Source: Rhizobiales bacterium CCH10-E5 (GTDB lineage: Bacteria > Pseudomonadota > Alphaproteobacteria > Rhizobiales > Beijerinckiaceae). Taken from it: DNA of 17,451 nucleotides. Below are positions 7,467 through 15,422 of the stretch, in pieces. The first letter of the stretch is position 1. Each line of letters opens with the position of its first letter. Both the position numbers and the translations under genes were made by a program. Where the stretch lies: contig LSIG01000127.1 of NCBI GenBank assembly GCA_001556125.1, positions 1 to 17,451 on the forward strand, given 5' to 3'. The notes under the pieces are model-generated. The model worked only from the letters and a program-made list of their open reading frames with translations. It was not told the origin of the DNA and ran no database searches.

Positions 7467-7478
7467 TAAATCGATTTA
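7467..7478. promoter_or_regulatory. 12-bp perfect palindrome in an AT-rich patch upstream of the transhydrogenase operon
   Basis: TAAATCGATTTA (7467-7478) is a perfect palindrome inside a conspicuously AT-rich stretch (about 7452-7490) in otherwise GC-rich DNA, about 140 bp before the first gene of the oxidase IV-pnt operon. This suits an operator or promoter element. It does not match an FNR/Anr box or the CtrA TTAA-N7-TTAA site, and I cannot assign clear -35/-10 hexamers. Confidence 0.35.
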
Positions 7479-7617
7479 CATGGCTCATTACCCGCAGTAG
7501 AGGCGTTCCGCCGACGGCGTTCGCCGCCCTTGCGGAAGGCTGGCCGTGGCGCTCCGTTGCCGACCTCCCGCAGGTGCGCTACACGGCATGAGACGAGCTT
7601 TTTCTCAGGATCAGACC

Positions 7618-7917
7618 ATGGCCGATCACGGACACTCCGCCTCCGACATTCCGCAGATGGACTACCGCGAGCACGAGCGGACCTATCAGGGCTTCATCCA
7701 CTTCTCCGAAGTCGGCACCGCCGCCTGCCTCGCCATTGTCGCGGCTCTCGCGGTCGGCGGCACCAAGCACGCCTGGGGCATCGCCATCATCGGCACGCTG
7801 CTGACCCTCGTGGCGACCGGCATCGGCATTGCCTCGAAGTCGATCGGCTGGCGCGCGCCGGCCGTGCCGCTGGCGCTGATGCTGCTGGCGCTGCTGCTCG
7901 TCTCCGCCCCGCACTGA
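7618..7917 (+). CDS. aa3-type cytochrome c oxidase subunit IV-like membrane protein
   Basis: A 99-aa protein. The N-terminal part carries MDYREHERTYQGFI (14-27), which matches the motif (M-D-Y-x-x-H-x-x-T-Y-x-x-F) of the bacterial aa3-type oxidase subunit IV family, small accessory subunits of the haem-copper oxidase. The classic members are about 50 residues with one membrane helix. Here I see three hydrophobic segments: about 31-47, 54-73 and 80-96. The ATG at 7618 has AGGA seven bases upstream; a longer frame from 7546 has no support. It sits 37 nt upstream of pntAA, on the same strand and with no terminator between, so it is probably the first gene of the transhydrogenase operon. Whether it serves the oxidase, the transhydrogenase or neither is not known from the sequence. 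Confidence 0.85.
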   Translation: MADHGHSASDIPQMDYREHERTYQGFIHFSEVGTAACLAIVAALAVGGTKHAWGIAIIGTLLTLVATGIGIASKSIGWRAPAVPLALMLLALLLVSAPH

Positions 7918-7954
7918 TTCCGCCCGACCACCCGCGCCGAGAGGTTCCGCCGCC

Positions 7955-9151
7955 ATGCGCATCGCCGTGCCTGCCGAAACGCAAGGGGCCGAGACCCGCG
8001 TCGCCGTGACGCCGGAGACCGTCCGCAAGTTCAAGAGCCTGGGAGCCGAGATCGCCGTGCAGAGCGGCGCCGGCCTCGCCTCCGGCATCTCGGACGCGGA
8101 TTACGAGGCCGCGGGCGCAACCATCGCGGCCGACGCCGCCGCCGCGCTCGCCGGCGCTGCCATCGTGCTGAAGGTGCGCCGCCCCGCCGACAGCGAGATC
8201 AAGGGCCTGCCCGCCGGCGCACTCGTCATCGCCACCATGGACCCCTATGGCAACGAGGCGGCGCTGGCCGCGCTCGCCAAGGCCAAGGTCTCGGCCTTCG
8301 CCATGGAGTTCATGCCGCGCATCACCCGCGCGCAGGTGATGGACGTGCTCTCCTCCCAGGCCAACCTCGCGGGCTACCGCGCCGTCATCGACGGCGCCGC
8401 CGAATATGGCCGCGCCCTGCCGATGATGATGACGGCGGCCGGCACGGTGCCCGCGGCGCGCATCTTCATCATGGGCGTCGGCGTCGCCGGCCTCCAGGCG
8501 ATCGCGACCGCGCGGCGCCTCGGCGCCATCGTCACCGCCACCGATGTGCGTCCCGCCACCAAGGAGCAGGTCGAATCGCTCGGCGCGAAGTTCCTCGCCA
8601 TCGAGGACGAGGAGTTCAAGCAGGCGCAGACGGCGGGCGGCTACGCCAAGGAAATGTCCAAGGAGTATCAGGCCAAGCAGGCCGAGCTGACGGCGAACCA
8701 TATCGCCAAGCAGGACATCGTCATCACCACCGCGCTGATCCCGGGCCGCCCGGCGCCGAAGCTGATCACGGCCGCCATGGTCGAGAGCATGAAGGCCGGC
8801 TCCGTCATCGTCGATCTCGCGGTCGAGCGCGGCGGCAACTGCGAACTCGCCAAGCCCGGCGAGGTCGTGGTGACGCCGAACGGGGTGCGCATCGTCGGCC
8901 ACCTCAACGTGCCCGGCCGCCTCGCGGCCACCGCCTCGCAGCTGTACGCCAAGAACCTGCTCGCCTTCGTCGAGACGCTGATCGACAAGGCCGAGAAGAA
9001 GGTCGCGGTGAACTGGGACGACGAGCTGGTCAAGGCCACCGCCCTGACCCGCGACGGCGCCGTCATCCATCCGAATTTCGCGGCCAAGCCCGCGCCCAAG
9101 CCAGAACCAGAGCCCGCACCGGCCGTCGAGGGGAGCGTCACCAATGGCTAA
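7955..9151 (+). CDS. pntAA: NAD(P) transhydrogenase subunit alpha part 1 (dI, NAD(H)-binding)
   Basis: A 398-aa soluble domain I of the proton-translocating transhydrogenase, which binds NAD(H) and passes hydride to NADP at domain III. It has the alanine dehydrogenase/PNT N- and C-terminal folds. The RQD-loop residues are present in [16 protein letters not shown]122, Q127, D130, S133. The Rossmann GxGxxG is in [10 protein letters not shown] (G174, G176, G179), and the [19 protein letters not shown] block (316-334) is intact. The C-terminus is a Lys/Pro/Glu/Ala-rich linker that in the three-gene form ends before the membrane part. The ATG at 7955 has a GAGAGG upstream. It overlaps pntAB by 8 nt (9144-9151), implying coupled translation. 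Confidence 0.96.
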   Translation: MRIAVPAETQGAETRVAVTPETVRKFKSLGAEIAVQSGAGLASGISDADYEAAGATIAADAAAALAGAAIVLKVRRPADSEIKGLPAGALVIATMDPYGNEAALAALAKAKVSAFAMEFMPRITRAQVMDVLSSQANLAGYRAVIDGAAEYGRALPMMMTAAGTVPAARIFIMGVGVAGLQAIATARRLGAIVTATDVRPATKEQVESLGAKFLAIEDEEFKQAQTAGGYAKEMSKEYQAKQAELTANHIAKQDIVITTALIPGRPAPKLITAAMVESMKAGSVIVDLAVERGGNCELAKPGEVVVTPNGVRIVGHLNVPGRLAATASQLYAKNLLAFVETLIDKAEKKVAVNWDDELVKATALTRDGAVIHPNFAAKPAPKPEPEPAPAVEGSVTNG

Positions 9152-9581
9152 TCCGACTTCCGAACAGGCCCTCGAGCAGGCCCGCTCCGTCGCGGCCGCG
9201 GCCCGTCAGGCCGCCGATCTCGCCGCCCAGCACGCCGACAGCCTCGCCGCCGGCGCCAGCGCCGCGACCGGCGGCTTCGTCGACCCGACGGTGTTCCGCC
9301 TCGCCATCTTCGTGCTCGCCGTCTTCGTCGGCTACTATGTCGTCTGGTCGGTGACTCCGGCGCTGCACACCCCGCTGATGTCGGTCACCAACGCGATCTC
9401 CTCGGTCATCGTCGTCGGCGCGCTGCTCGCGGTCGGCGTCGAGGCGGCGCCCGCGTTGGGCGACGGCCCGGTCTGGGCCAAGATCTTCGGCTTCCTCGCG
9501 CTCGTCCTCGCAGCGGTCAACATCTTCGGCGGCTTCCTCGTCACCGAGCGGATGCTGTCCATGTACAAGAAGAAGGGCTGA
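9144..9581 (+). CDS. pntAB: NAD(P) transhydrogenase subunit alpha part 2 (membrane dII)
   Basis: A 145-aa membrane subunit that forms half of the proton channel together with PntB. The first 45 residues are an Ala/Gln-rich amphipathic helix, as in Rhodospirillum-type PntAB. Then come hydrophobic segments at about 50-70, 80-100 and 112-132, with the highly conserved [20 protein letters not shown] (66-85) and [13 protein letters not shown] (126-138), and a basic KKKG tail. The start overlaps the end of pntAA by 8 nt, and pntB begins 6 nt after its stop, so the three are one operon. Confidence 0.96.
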   Translation: MANPTSEQALEQARSVAAAARQAADLAAQHADSLAAGASAATGGFVDPTVFRLAIFVLAVFVGYYVVWSVTPALHTPLMSVTNAISSVIVVGALLAVGVEAAPALGDGPVWAKIFGFLALVLAAVNIFGGFLVTERMLSMYKKKG

Positions 9582-9587
9582 GCGCCG

Positions 9588-10994
9588 ATGGCCGCCAATC
9601 TCTCCGCCCTTCTCTACGTCGTCGCCGGCGTCCTCTTCATCATGGCCTTGAGGGGCCTCTCCCATCCGACGACCTCGCGCCAGGGCAACCTGTACGGCAT
9701 GGTCGGCATGGGCATCGCCATCGCGACCACGGTCATTTTCTTCCCGCCGGCCGGCTTCTCGGGCTGGCTGCTGGTCGTGGCCGGGATCGCCATCGGCGGC
9801 GGCATCGGCGCCTTCATGGCGAAGCGCGTGCAGATGACGCAGATGCCGCAGCTCGTCGCCTTCTTCCACTCGCTCGTCGGCCTCGCCGCGGTGCTGGTGG
9901 CGGCGGCGGCGCTCTATGCGCCGAGCGCCTTCGGCATCGGCCGAGTCGGCGCGATCAGCGGCGCCAGCCTGTTCGAAATGGGCCTCGGCGTCGCCATCGG
10001 CGCGATCACCTTCACCGGCTCGATCATCGCCTTCCTCAAGCTCGACGGGCGCATGAGCGGCAAGCCGATCATGCTGCCGCAGCGCCATGGCATCAATATC
10101 GGCCTCGGCGTCGCGCTGCTCGTGCTGCTGCTGATCTTCCTGAAGACCGAGAGCCATGTCGTCTTCTGGCTGATCGTGCTGGTCTCCTTCGCGCTCGGCG
10201 TGCTGCTGATCATCCCGATCGGCGGCGCCGACATGCCCGTCGTCGTCTCGATGCTCAACTCCTATTCGGGCTGGGCGGCCGCGGGCATCGGCTTCACGCT
10301 CGGCAACATGGCGCTGATCATCACCGGCGCGCTGGTCGGCTCCTCGGGCGCGATCCTGTCCTACATCATGTGCAAGGCGATGAACCGGAGCTTCCTCTCG
10401 GTCATCCTCGGCGGCTTTGGCGGCGACGATGCCGCGGCCGGCGCCAGCGGTGCCGTGGAGGCCCGGCCGGTCAAGCAGGGCTCGGCCGACGATGCCGCCT
10501 ACATCATGAAGAACGCCGGCAAGGTCATCATCGTGCCGGGCTACGGCATGGCGGTGGCGCAGGCCCAGCACACGCTGCGCGAGATGGCTGACCTCCTGAA
10601 GAAGGAAGGCGTCGAGGTGAAGTACGCCATCCACCCGGTCGCGGGGCGCATGCCCGGCCATATGAACGTGCTGCTGGCCGAGGCCAACGTGCCCTATGAC
10701 GAGGTCTTCGAACTCGAGGACATCAACTCGGAATTCGGCCAGGCCGACGTCGCCTTCGTCATCGGCGCCAACGACGTCACCAACCCGGCCGCCAAGACGG
10801 ACAAGTCCTCGCCGATCTACGGCATGCCGATCCTGGACGTCGAGAAGGCCAAGACCGTGCTCTTCATCAAGCGCGGCATGGCCGCCGGCTATGCCGGCGT
10901 CGAGAACGAGCTGTTCTTCCGTCCCAACACGATGATGCTCTTCGGCGACGCCAAGAAGGTCACCGACGATATCGTCAAGGCGATGGCGCATTGA
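9588..10994 (+). CDS. pntB: NAD(P) transhydrogenase subunit beta (dII and NADP(H)-binding dIII)
   Basis: A 468-aa subunit whose first 265 or so residues hold about nine membrane segments, and whose remainder (about 305-468) is the NADP(H)-binding domain III. Visible key residues are the channel histidine H94 in FHSLVG, D215 in GGADMPVVVSMLNSYSGWAA, the GYGMAVAQAQ nucleotide loop (318-327), HPVAGRMPGHMNVLLAEA (349-366), and GANDVTNPAA with the KRGMAAGYAG lid (428-437). The complex uses the proton gradient to reduce NADP+ with NADH, supplying NADPH for biosynthesis and oxidative defence. It closes the operon and is followed by an intrinsic terminator. Confidence 0.97.
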   Translation: MAANLSALLYVVAGVLFIMALRGLSHPTTSRQGNLYGMVGMGIAIATTVIFFPPAGFSGWLLVVAGIAIGGGIGAFMAKRVQMTQMPQLVAFFHSLVGLAAVLVAAAALYAPSAFGIGRVGAISGASLFEMGLGVAIGAITFTGSIIAFLKLDGRMSGKPIMLPQRHGINIGLGVALLVLLLIFLKTESHVVFWLIVLVSFALGVLLIIPIGGADMPVVVSMLNSYSGWAAAGIGFTLGNMALIITGALVGSSGAILSYIMCKAMNRSFLSVILGGFGGDDAAAGASGAVEARPVKQGSADDAAYIMKNAGKVIIVPGYGMAVAQAQHTLREMADLLKKEGVEVKYAIHPVAGRMPGHMNVLLAEANVPYDEVFELEDINSEFGQADVAFVIGANDVTNPAAKTDKSSPIYGMPILDVEKAKTVLFIKRGMAAGYAGVENELFFRPNTMMLFGDAKKVTDDIVKAMAH

Positions 10995-11019
10995 GGCGCC
11001 CTCGCCCCTGACCGTTGCG

Positions 11020-11046
11020 AAAGACCGGCCTCGCGCCGGTCTTTTT
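11020..11046 (+). terminator. Intrinsic terminator of the pnt operon
   Basis: The 7-bp stem GACCGGC/GCCGGTC (11023-11029 with 11035-11041) has a 5-nt loop. It is flanked by A residues on the left and five T residues on the right that extend the pairing by three A-T pairs. It lies 26 nt after the pntB stop. Confidence 0.88.
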
Positions 11047-11066
11047 CGTTAGGAGTCTGCCACACC

Positions 11067-11546
11067 GTGACCGTCACCATCCGCCCGATGCGCGAGGCCG
11101 ACCGCGAAGCCGTAACCGGCCTGCTCGTGCAGCTCGCCGCCTGGGAGGCCGATCTCAGCAGCACCCGCGCCAGCGGCCGTGAGACCGCTCTGGCGCTGCT
11201 GGAGGCGGACAGCGGGCAGACGCGCGATCAGGGCGGCGCCCAGTTTGTCGCCGAGCGGGACGGCATCTGTCTCGGCTATCTGGCGCTGCGGCTCGGCCGC
11301 ACGGGGCCTTACGTCCATGACGATCTGCGCGACCATGTCCTGATCGAGAACGTCGTGGTCGCGGAGCGGCAGCGCGGCACCGGTATCGGCCAGATGCTGC
11401 TGGCACAGGCCGAGCGCTTCGCCCGCGAGCGTGGCTGCCGGGCGCTGCTGCTCGGCGCGCTGACCGGCAACGAACCGGCGCTGCGCGCCTATCGCCGCGC
11501 CGGTTTCGAGCCCGTCTCCTACGAGATGCTGAAGCGGCTCGACTGA
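11067..11546 (+). CDS. GNAT-family N-acetyltransferase
   Basis: A 159-aa single-domain acetyltransferase. It begins IRPMREADREAV (5-16), the usual first strand and helix. The acetyl-CoA pyrophosphate loop is RQRGTGIGQMLL (101-112) after the VVVAE strand, and the C-terminal NEPALRAYRRAGFEP (135-149) is the motif B region. The acceptor cannot be inferred. It starts with GTG at 11067; AGGAG at 11051 is 11 bases upstream. No in-frame ATG near it keeps the first beta strand. The gene follows the pnt terminator by about 20 nt. It lies 41 nt before the alpha/beta hydrolase with no terminator between, so those two may be co-transcribed. Confidence 0.88.
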   Translation: MTVTIRPMREADREAVTGLLVQLAAWEADLSSTRASGRETALALLEADSGQTRDQGGAQFVAERDGICLGYLALRLGRTGPYVHDDLRDHVLIENVVVAERQRGTGIGQMLLAQAERFARERGCRALLLGALTGNEPALRAYRRAGFEPVSYEMLKRLD

Positions 11547-11587
11547 GCGTCGCGCGTTCGCCACCTTGCTGGGGGAGAAGCATTGCG

Positions 11588-12433
11588 ATGATGATCCTCA
11601 CCCGCCTGCTCGGCATCGCCCTCGCCGCTTACCTCGCTGTCCTCGGACTGCTCTTCGTGCGGCAGCGTGAGCTGGTCTTTCCGCGCAATCCCACCCGCGC
11701 CGACCTCGCCGCCGCCGGACTGCCGGCCGCCGAAGAGCTGACCCTGACCGCGGCCGATGGCGAGCGCCTTGTCGCCTGGACGGTCCCTCCGCGGTCCGGC
11801 AAGCCGGTGATCCTCTATTTCCATGGCAATGCCGGCAACCTCGGCAGCCCCGGCCGCGTCGCCCGTTTCCGCGCCCTGACCGAGGACGGCACGGGGCTGC
11901 TCGCCGTCAGTTATCGCGGCTATGGCGGCTCGACCGGCCGGCCCAGCGAAGCCGGGCTGCATCTCGACGCCCGCGCCGCCTATGGTGCGGCGGTCGAGCG
12001 CTTCGGAGCGGCACAGCTCGTCGGCTATGGCGAATCGCTCGGAACGGGCGTCGTGCTGAAGCTCGCAGCCGAGGCGCCGCTGGCTGCCGTCGTGCTGGAG
12101 GCGCCCTATCTCTCAACGGTCGCGGTCGCGCAGGGCATCTATCCTTACGTGCCGGTGGCCTGGCTGATGCTCGACAGCTTCCGCTCGGATGCGGTGATCG
12201 ACCGCGTCAGGGCGCCGCTGCTGGTGCTGCATGGCGAGCGGGACCGGGTGATCCCCTTCGCCCAGGGCGAGGCGCTGTTCGGGCTCGCCAACGCCCCCAA
12301 GCGCTTCCTGCGCTTTCCGAAGGGCGGACACGAGGACCTGCCGGCCCATGGCGCGCTTCCCGAGATCCGGCGGTTCGTTGCGGAGGCGACGCGTGGATCG
12401 GTGCAGGCTGCTGAGAGCCGCACGATCGAGTGA
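11588..12433 (+). CDS. Membrane-anchored alpha/beta hydrolase (ABHD13/BEM46-like)
   Basis: A 281-aa serine hydrolase. An N-terminal hydrophobic segment (about 4-23) followed by RQRELVFPRNP suggests a membrane anchor with a periplasmic catalytic domain. The fold shows the oxyanion motif YFHGNAGN (77-84), the nucleophile elbow GYGESLG with S150, and the likely acid D219 and base H248 in HGERD and KGGHED. YRGYGGSTGRPSEAGL (109-124) is typical of the BEM46/ABHD13/YfhR group, whose substrates are mostly unknown. ATG codons at 11588 and 11591 are equivalent, with GGGGGAG upstream. The stop directly abuts the convergent stop of the TPR gene. Confidence 0.88.
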   Translation: MMILTRLLGIALAAYLAVLGLLFVRQRELVFPRNPTRADLAAAGLPAAEELTLTAADGERLVAWTVPPRSGKPVILYFHGNAGNLGSPGRVARFRALTEDGTGLLAVSYRGYGGSTGRPSEAGLHLDARAAYGAAVERFGAAQLVGYGESLGTGVVLKLAAEAPLAAVVLEAPYLSTVAVAQGIYPYVPVAWLMLDSFRSDAVIDRVRAPLLVLHGERDRVIPFAQGEALFGLANAPKRFLRFPKGGHEDLPAHGALPEIRRFVAEATRGSVQAAESRTIE

Positions 12434-13282
12434 TCAGCTACGGAACAGCCCGCCGCCCCCGCCCAGACGGCCCTGCCCGGCGCGCGCGGCCGCATTGTTG
12501 CCGTCGAGCCCGAGCGCGCGCTGATAACTTTGCGAGGCTTCCGAGCGCTGTCCCAGCTTCTCCTGGGCGAAACCGCGTCCCGCCCAGGCATCGGCGCTGC
12601 GGTTGTCGACATTGAGCGCGGCGGTGAAGTCCTCGAGCGCCGAATCGTATTTGCCGATGGCATTGAGGCTCTGGCCGCGGGCGATATAGGGCGGCGCGTT
12701 GTAGGGATTGCGGTCGATCACCGAATCGAAATCGGAGATCGCGTACTGGTGCTGGCCTTCCTTCTGGTAGACCAGCCCACGTGCATGGAAGGCTTCGGCC
12801 GATTCCGGGTTGAGCCGGATCGCGTTGTTGAGATCGGCCAGCGCCTGCTGGCTGTTGCCCTGGGCGCGCAGCAGATTGGCCCGCGCGATGAAGGCCGGCG
12901 CGTAGTTCGGCGCGACGCTGGTCGCCTTGTTGAAATCGGCGAGCGCCGCGTCGTTGCGGCCGCTCTGGCGCAGCGCCAGGCCGCGATTCGTGTAGGCCGA
13001 GGCGAGGTTGGGGTCGAGTTGAACCGCCTTGGTGAAATCGGCGATCGCGTCCGAGAAGCGGCCGACGCGGGCATAGGCGGCGCCGCGCGTGTTGTAGGCG
13101 CCGGGATCGTTTGGGTTGCGGTTGATGACCTCGGTCAGCGAGCCGATGTTGACGCTCGCCTCGGCCGCCGAGGCGGTGTCGAGTTCCGCGATCGGCTGGG
13201 CCGTCATGGTCGAAACGGTGTCGCAGCCCGCCAGCGCCAGGGCCAGGCCCGCAGCCGCCAGCCAGTTTCCGCCACGCATCAT
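12434..13282 (-). CDS. TPR-repeat lipoprotein
   Basis: A 282-aa protein with a lipoprotein signal: hydrophobic stretch 8-19 and lipobox LALAGC with C20 as the lipidation site. Six tandem tetratricopeptide repeats then run with an exact 34-residue period, at about 60-93, 94-127, 128-161, 162-195, 196-229 and 230-263, each with the G-x-A/G and A-x-x-D/S-F/Y anchors. A glycine-rich tail (GRLGGGGGLFRS) follows. It is presumably an envelope scaffold for protein-protein contacts; partners are unknown. I chose the ATG at 13282 because GAGG lies six bases upstream and it gives a short, regular signal. Starts at 13294 or 13363 are possible but less good. It lies downstream of rpsU on the same strand, separated by about 230 nt. 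Confidence 0.87.
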   Translation of the reverse strand: MMRGGNWLAAAGLALALAGCDTVSTMTAQPIAELDTASAAEASVNIGSLTEVINRNPNDPGAYNTRGAAYARVGRFSDAIADFTKAVQLDPNLASAYTNRGLALRQSGRNDAALADFNKATSVAPNYAPAFIARANLLRAQGNSQQALADLNNAIRLNPESAEAFHARGLVYQKEGQHQYAISDFDSVIDRNPYNAPPYIARGQSLNAIGKYDSALEDFTAALNVDNRSADAWAGRGFAQEKLGQRSEASQSYQRALGLDGNNAAARAGQGRLGGGGGLFRS

Positions 13283-13288
13283 GCTCTG

Positions 13289-13292
13289 CCTC
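13289..13292 (-). promoter_or_regulatory. Ribosome binding site deciding the TPR lipoprotein start
   Basis: GAGG on the minus strand lies six bases before the ATG at 13282. The alternative upstream ATG at 13294 has only a weak GGA, so the shorter form with the compact signal peptide is preferred. Confidence 0.5.
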
Positions 13293-13422
13293 ATCGGTCC
13301 GGTTCCGTTGCTCGTCTGCCGTGCCACCCCTCGGGCCGGCACCGCTTCATCGCGCTCCCCCAACCGACAGCGCCCCGCTCACCAGAACGCCCGCCAGTGC
13401 CAAGACTTGGTTAACGCCGCCG

Positions 13423-13457
13423 GAAAAGCAACAGCGCCCGGAGGAGACTCCAGGCGC
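13423..13457 (-). terminator. Candidate rpsU terminator
   Basis: GCGCC (13434-13438) pairs with GGCGC (13453-13457), and inside it GGAG (13440-13443) pairs with CTCC (13448-13451), with one mismatch and a GAGA loop. On the minus strand the hairpin is followed by the T-rich TGTTGCTTTT. It lies about 57 nt after the rpsU stop. The imperfect stem and broken T-tract keep this moderate. Confidence 0.45.
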
Positions 13458-13513
13458 GGTCGGGGCGACATCGGATCATCGAGGGCGGGCGAAACGCCGC
13501 AGCCCTGACAGGA

Positions 13514-13747
13514 TCAGGGGCGCTTCGGCTTCACCGGCGCCGGCAGCAGGCCTTCGCGCTGGAGCTTCTTGCGCTGCAGCTTGCGGGCGCGACGGACGGC
13601 CTCGGCCTTTTCGCGGGCCTTCTTCTCGGAGGGCTTCTCGTAATGGCCGCGAAGCTTCATCTCGCGGAAGACGCCTTCGCGCTGCAGCTTCTTCTTGAGA
13701 GCGCGGAGAGCCTGGTCGACGTTGTTGTCGCGAACGAGAACCTGCAC
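13514..13747 (-). CDS. rpsU: 30S ribosomal protein S21
   Basis: A 77-aa, very basic small-subunit protein that helps base-pairing of the 16S 3' end with mRNA. It has the S21 signature: [19 protein letters not shown] (2-20) then [20 protein letters not shown] (21-40), and a long Lys/Arg-rich helical tail. It starts with GTG at 13747, giving exactly the family N-terminus; the Shine-Dalgarno is weak (GGA about ten bases upstream). It is divergent from the unknown gene at 13877 and downstream, in the same direction, of purE-purK. Confidence 0.95.
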   Translation of the reverse strand: MQVLVRDNNVDQALRALKKKLQREGVFREMKLRGHYEKPSEKKAREKAEAVRRARKLQRKKLQREGLLPAPVKPKRP

Positions 13748-13876
13748 GTGAGTGTCCGTCTTTAGCGGGTTGGTCTAATAAGGGTGGACGGAGGATCGGC
13801 GAGGCAGACCCTTCGAAGGTTCGTGCGGATAACAGAAAAGCCTGCGGCTGTCCACGCCGCGAAACCGGGAAAATCG

Positions 13877-14308
13877 ATGCAGAACGCCGCTTTCGAACCG
13901 CCCTCCGACTCCGAGGTCGAACGGCGCATCATGATCCTCGCCAACGACCTCGCGATTCCCGCCTGGGCGCGCGTCGAACAGGCCTATGCCAAGGGCGCCA
14001 CCTTCGCCGAAGCCAAGCAGACGGTGCTGGAAGCCGATCTCGCCCGCCTCTCCGGCACCACCGATGAGGCGATCCTCGACCGGCTGATCCAGCTGATCAT
14101 GCAGACGCCGCCTTCGGCCCTGCGGCCGGCCGCCCGCCGGCGCCATCGCAAGATCGTGCTGGAGCGGCTGATGGCGCCCTATCGCGAAAGCGGCGGCGCC
14201 GAGCCCGGCGCCTTCGCCCTGTTCCTCTATCGCAGCTTCGGCATCGTCCCGGCCCCGCTCAAGGCCTTCTGGCTCGCCCGCGGCGAGCGGCTGCAGCGGG
14301 TGCTCTGA
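13877..14308 (+). CDS. Hypothetical helical protein between rpsU and purK
   Basis: I do not recognise this 143-aa protein. It looks soluble and mostly alpha-helical, with no signal peptide or membrane segment. It has a central LARLSGTTDEAILDRLIQLIMQ segment and a basic run RPAARRRHRKIVLERLM (about 84-100) that might contact nucleic acid or membrane. The C-terminal part FALFLYRSFGIVPAPLKAFWLARGERL is more hydrophobic. Codon bias matches the neighbours, with GC-rich third positions, which supports it being real. The ATG at 13877 is preferred because the extension from a GTG at 13784 overlaps the rpsU promoter region and has little coding character. It converges on purK with a 7-nt gap. Confidence 0.7.
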   Translation: MQNAAFEPPSDSEVERRIMILANDLAIPAWARVEQAYAKGATFAEAKQTVLEADLARLSGTTDEAILDRLIQLIMQTPPSALRPAARRRHRKIVLERLMAPYRESGGAEPGAFALFLYRSFGIVPAPLKAFWLARGERLQRVL

Positions 14309-14319
14309 GACCGCCTCAG
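14305..14319. other. Short inverted repeat holding both convergent stops
   Basis: CTGAG (14305-14309) and CTCAG (14315-14319) are inverted around ACCGC. Each arm contains one of the two TGA stop codons of the convergent pair. It is short and without a T-tract, so terminator function is doubtful. Confidence 0.2.
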
Positions 14320-15422
14320 CCCTGCTCGGGCCAGACCCGCGTGACATGGCCCATCTTGCGGCCGGCCCTCGCCTCGCGCTTGCCGTAGAGATGCAGATGC
14401 GCGCCCGGCTCGGCCAGGAGTTCGCGCCAGCGCAGCGCCGCGTCGCCGATCAGGTTCTCCATCTCGACCCGGCCGCGACGGGCGGCCGAACCCAACGGGA
14501 AGCCGCAGACCGCCCGCACATGCTGGTGGAACTGCGAGGTCTGGGCGCCCTCGCTGGTCCAGTGACCGGAGTTGTGCACCCGCGGCGCGATCTCGTTGAC
14601 GACGACGCTCTCGCCTGCCCCCTCGCCGACGATGAACATCTCGACCGCGAAGACGCCGACATAGCCCAGCGCCGCCCCGATCCGCCGCGCCGCCTCGATC
14701 GCGGCCGCTTCCGTCGCGGCGGTCACCTGCGCCGGGATGCGCGTGAAGGCGAGGATGTGGTCGCGATGCTCGTTCTCGCAGAGATCGAAGGCGGCGAAGC
14801 TGCCATCCGTGCCGCGCGCCGCCACCACCGAAACCTCGCGGGCGAAGCTGACGAAGCCCTCCAGCACCGCAGGCTGACGGCCGATCGCCTCATAGGCGCC
14901 GGCGAGATCGGTCCCAGGCAGGATCTTGACCTGGCCCTTGCCGTCATAGCCGAAGCGGCGCGTCTTCAGCACGCAAGGCCGCCCCAGCGCCGCGACCGCG
15001 GCCTCGAGATCGGCGAGCGAATCCACCGCGCGGAAGGGCGCCACCGTCAGCCCCTGCTCGGAGACGAAGCGCTTCTCGCTCAGCCGGTCCTGCGTCACCG
15101 CCAGCGCATGCGCGCCGGGATGCAGCGGCTTGCGGGCCGCGAGAAAGGCCGCCGTCGCGGCCGGCACATTCTCGAACTCATAGGTCACGACATCGACGGC
15201 CTCGGCGAAGCGCGCGAGCGCCGCCTCGTCCTCGTAAGCAGCCACCGTCTTCGCCGCCGCCACGTCGAAGGCCGGGTTTTCCGGCTCGGGCGCGAAGATG
15301 TGGCTGGCGATGCCGAGATCGGCCGCCGCGAGCGCGATCATCCGGGCGAGCTGGCCGCCGCCGATGATGCCGAGCACGGCGCCGGGCGCCAGCGTCCGCC
15401 CCTCGACCACCGCCGCGCTCAC
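14316..15422 (-). CDS. purK: N5-carboxyaminoimidazole ribonucleotide synthase
   Basis: A 368-aa ATP-grasp enzyme that converts AIR, ATP and bicarbonate to N5-CAIR in purine synthesis. Visible elements are the N-terminal [11 protein letters not shown] (18-28), EFENVP (82-87), the ATP-grasp loop [12 protein letters not shown] (153-164), [13 protein letters not shown] (188-200), and the metal/phosphate block [14 protein letters not shown] (276-289), followed by the C-terminal domain with [16 protein letters not shown] (345-360). It starts with GTG at 15422, which overlaps the purE TGA in the sequence GTGA, so translation is coupled to purE. Its stop is 7 nt from the convergent unknown gene. Confidence 0.96.
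   Translation of the reverse strand: MSAAVVEGRTLAPGAVLGIIGGGQLARMIALAAADLGIASHIFAPEPENPAFDVAAAKTVAAYEDEAALARFAEAVDVVTYEFENVPAATAAFLAARKPLHPGAHALAVTQDRLSEKRFVSEQGLTVAPFRAVDSLADLEAAVAALGRPCVLKTRRFGYDGKGQVKILPGTDLAGAYEAIGRQPAVLEGFVSFAREVSVVAARGTDGSFAAFDLCENEHRDHILAFTRIPAQVTAATEAAAIEAARRIGAALGYVGVFAVEMFIVGEGAGESVVVNEIAPRVHNSGHWTSEGAQTSQFHQHVRAVCGFPLGSAARRGRVEMENLIGDAALRWRELLAEPGAHLHLYGKREARAGRKMGHVTRVWPEQG

Noticed and set aside
7530..8009. 159-codon plus-strand frame overlapping the oxidase IV-like gene
   Set aside because: Arg-rich out-of-frame translation; the gene at 7618-7917 has the family motif and a ribosome site.
9138..10991. 617-codon minus-strand frame covering all of pntAB and pntB
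   Set aside because: Strikingly long, but the product is almost only D, H, R, G, E, A and V. That is a by-product of third-position GC bias in two highly conserved genes.
13395..13415. CCAAGACTTGG plus GTTAAC as an operator or sigma-54 promoter for the TPR gene
   Set aside because: The minus strand has TGGCAC but the -12 element TTGC is missing at the right spacing; the palindrome is short and isolated.
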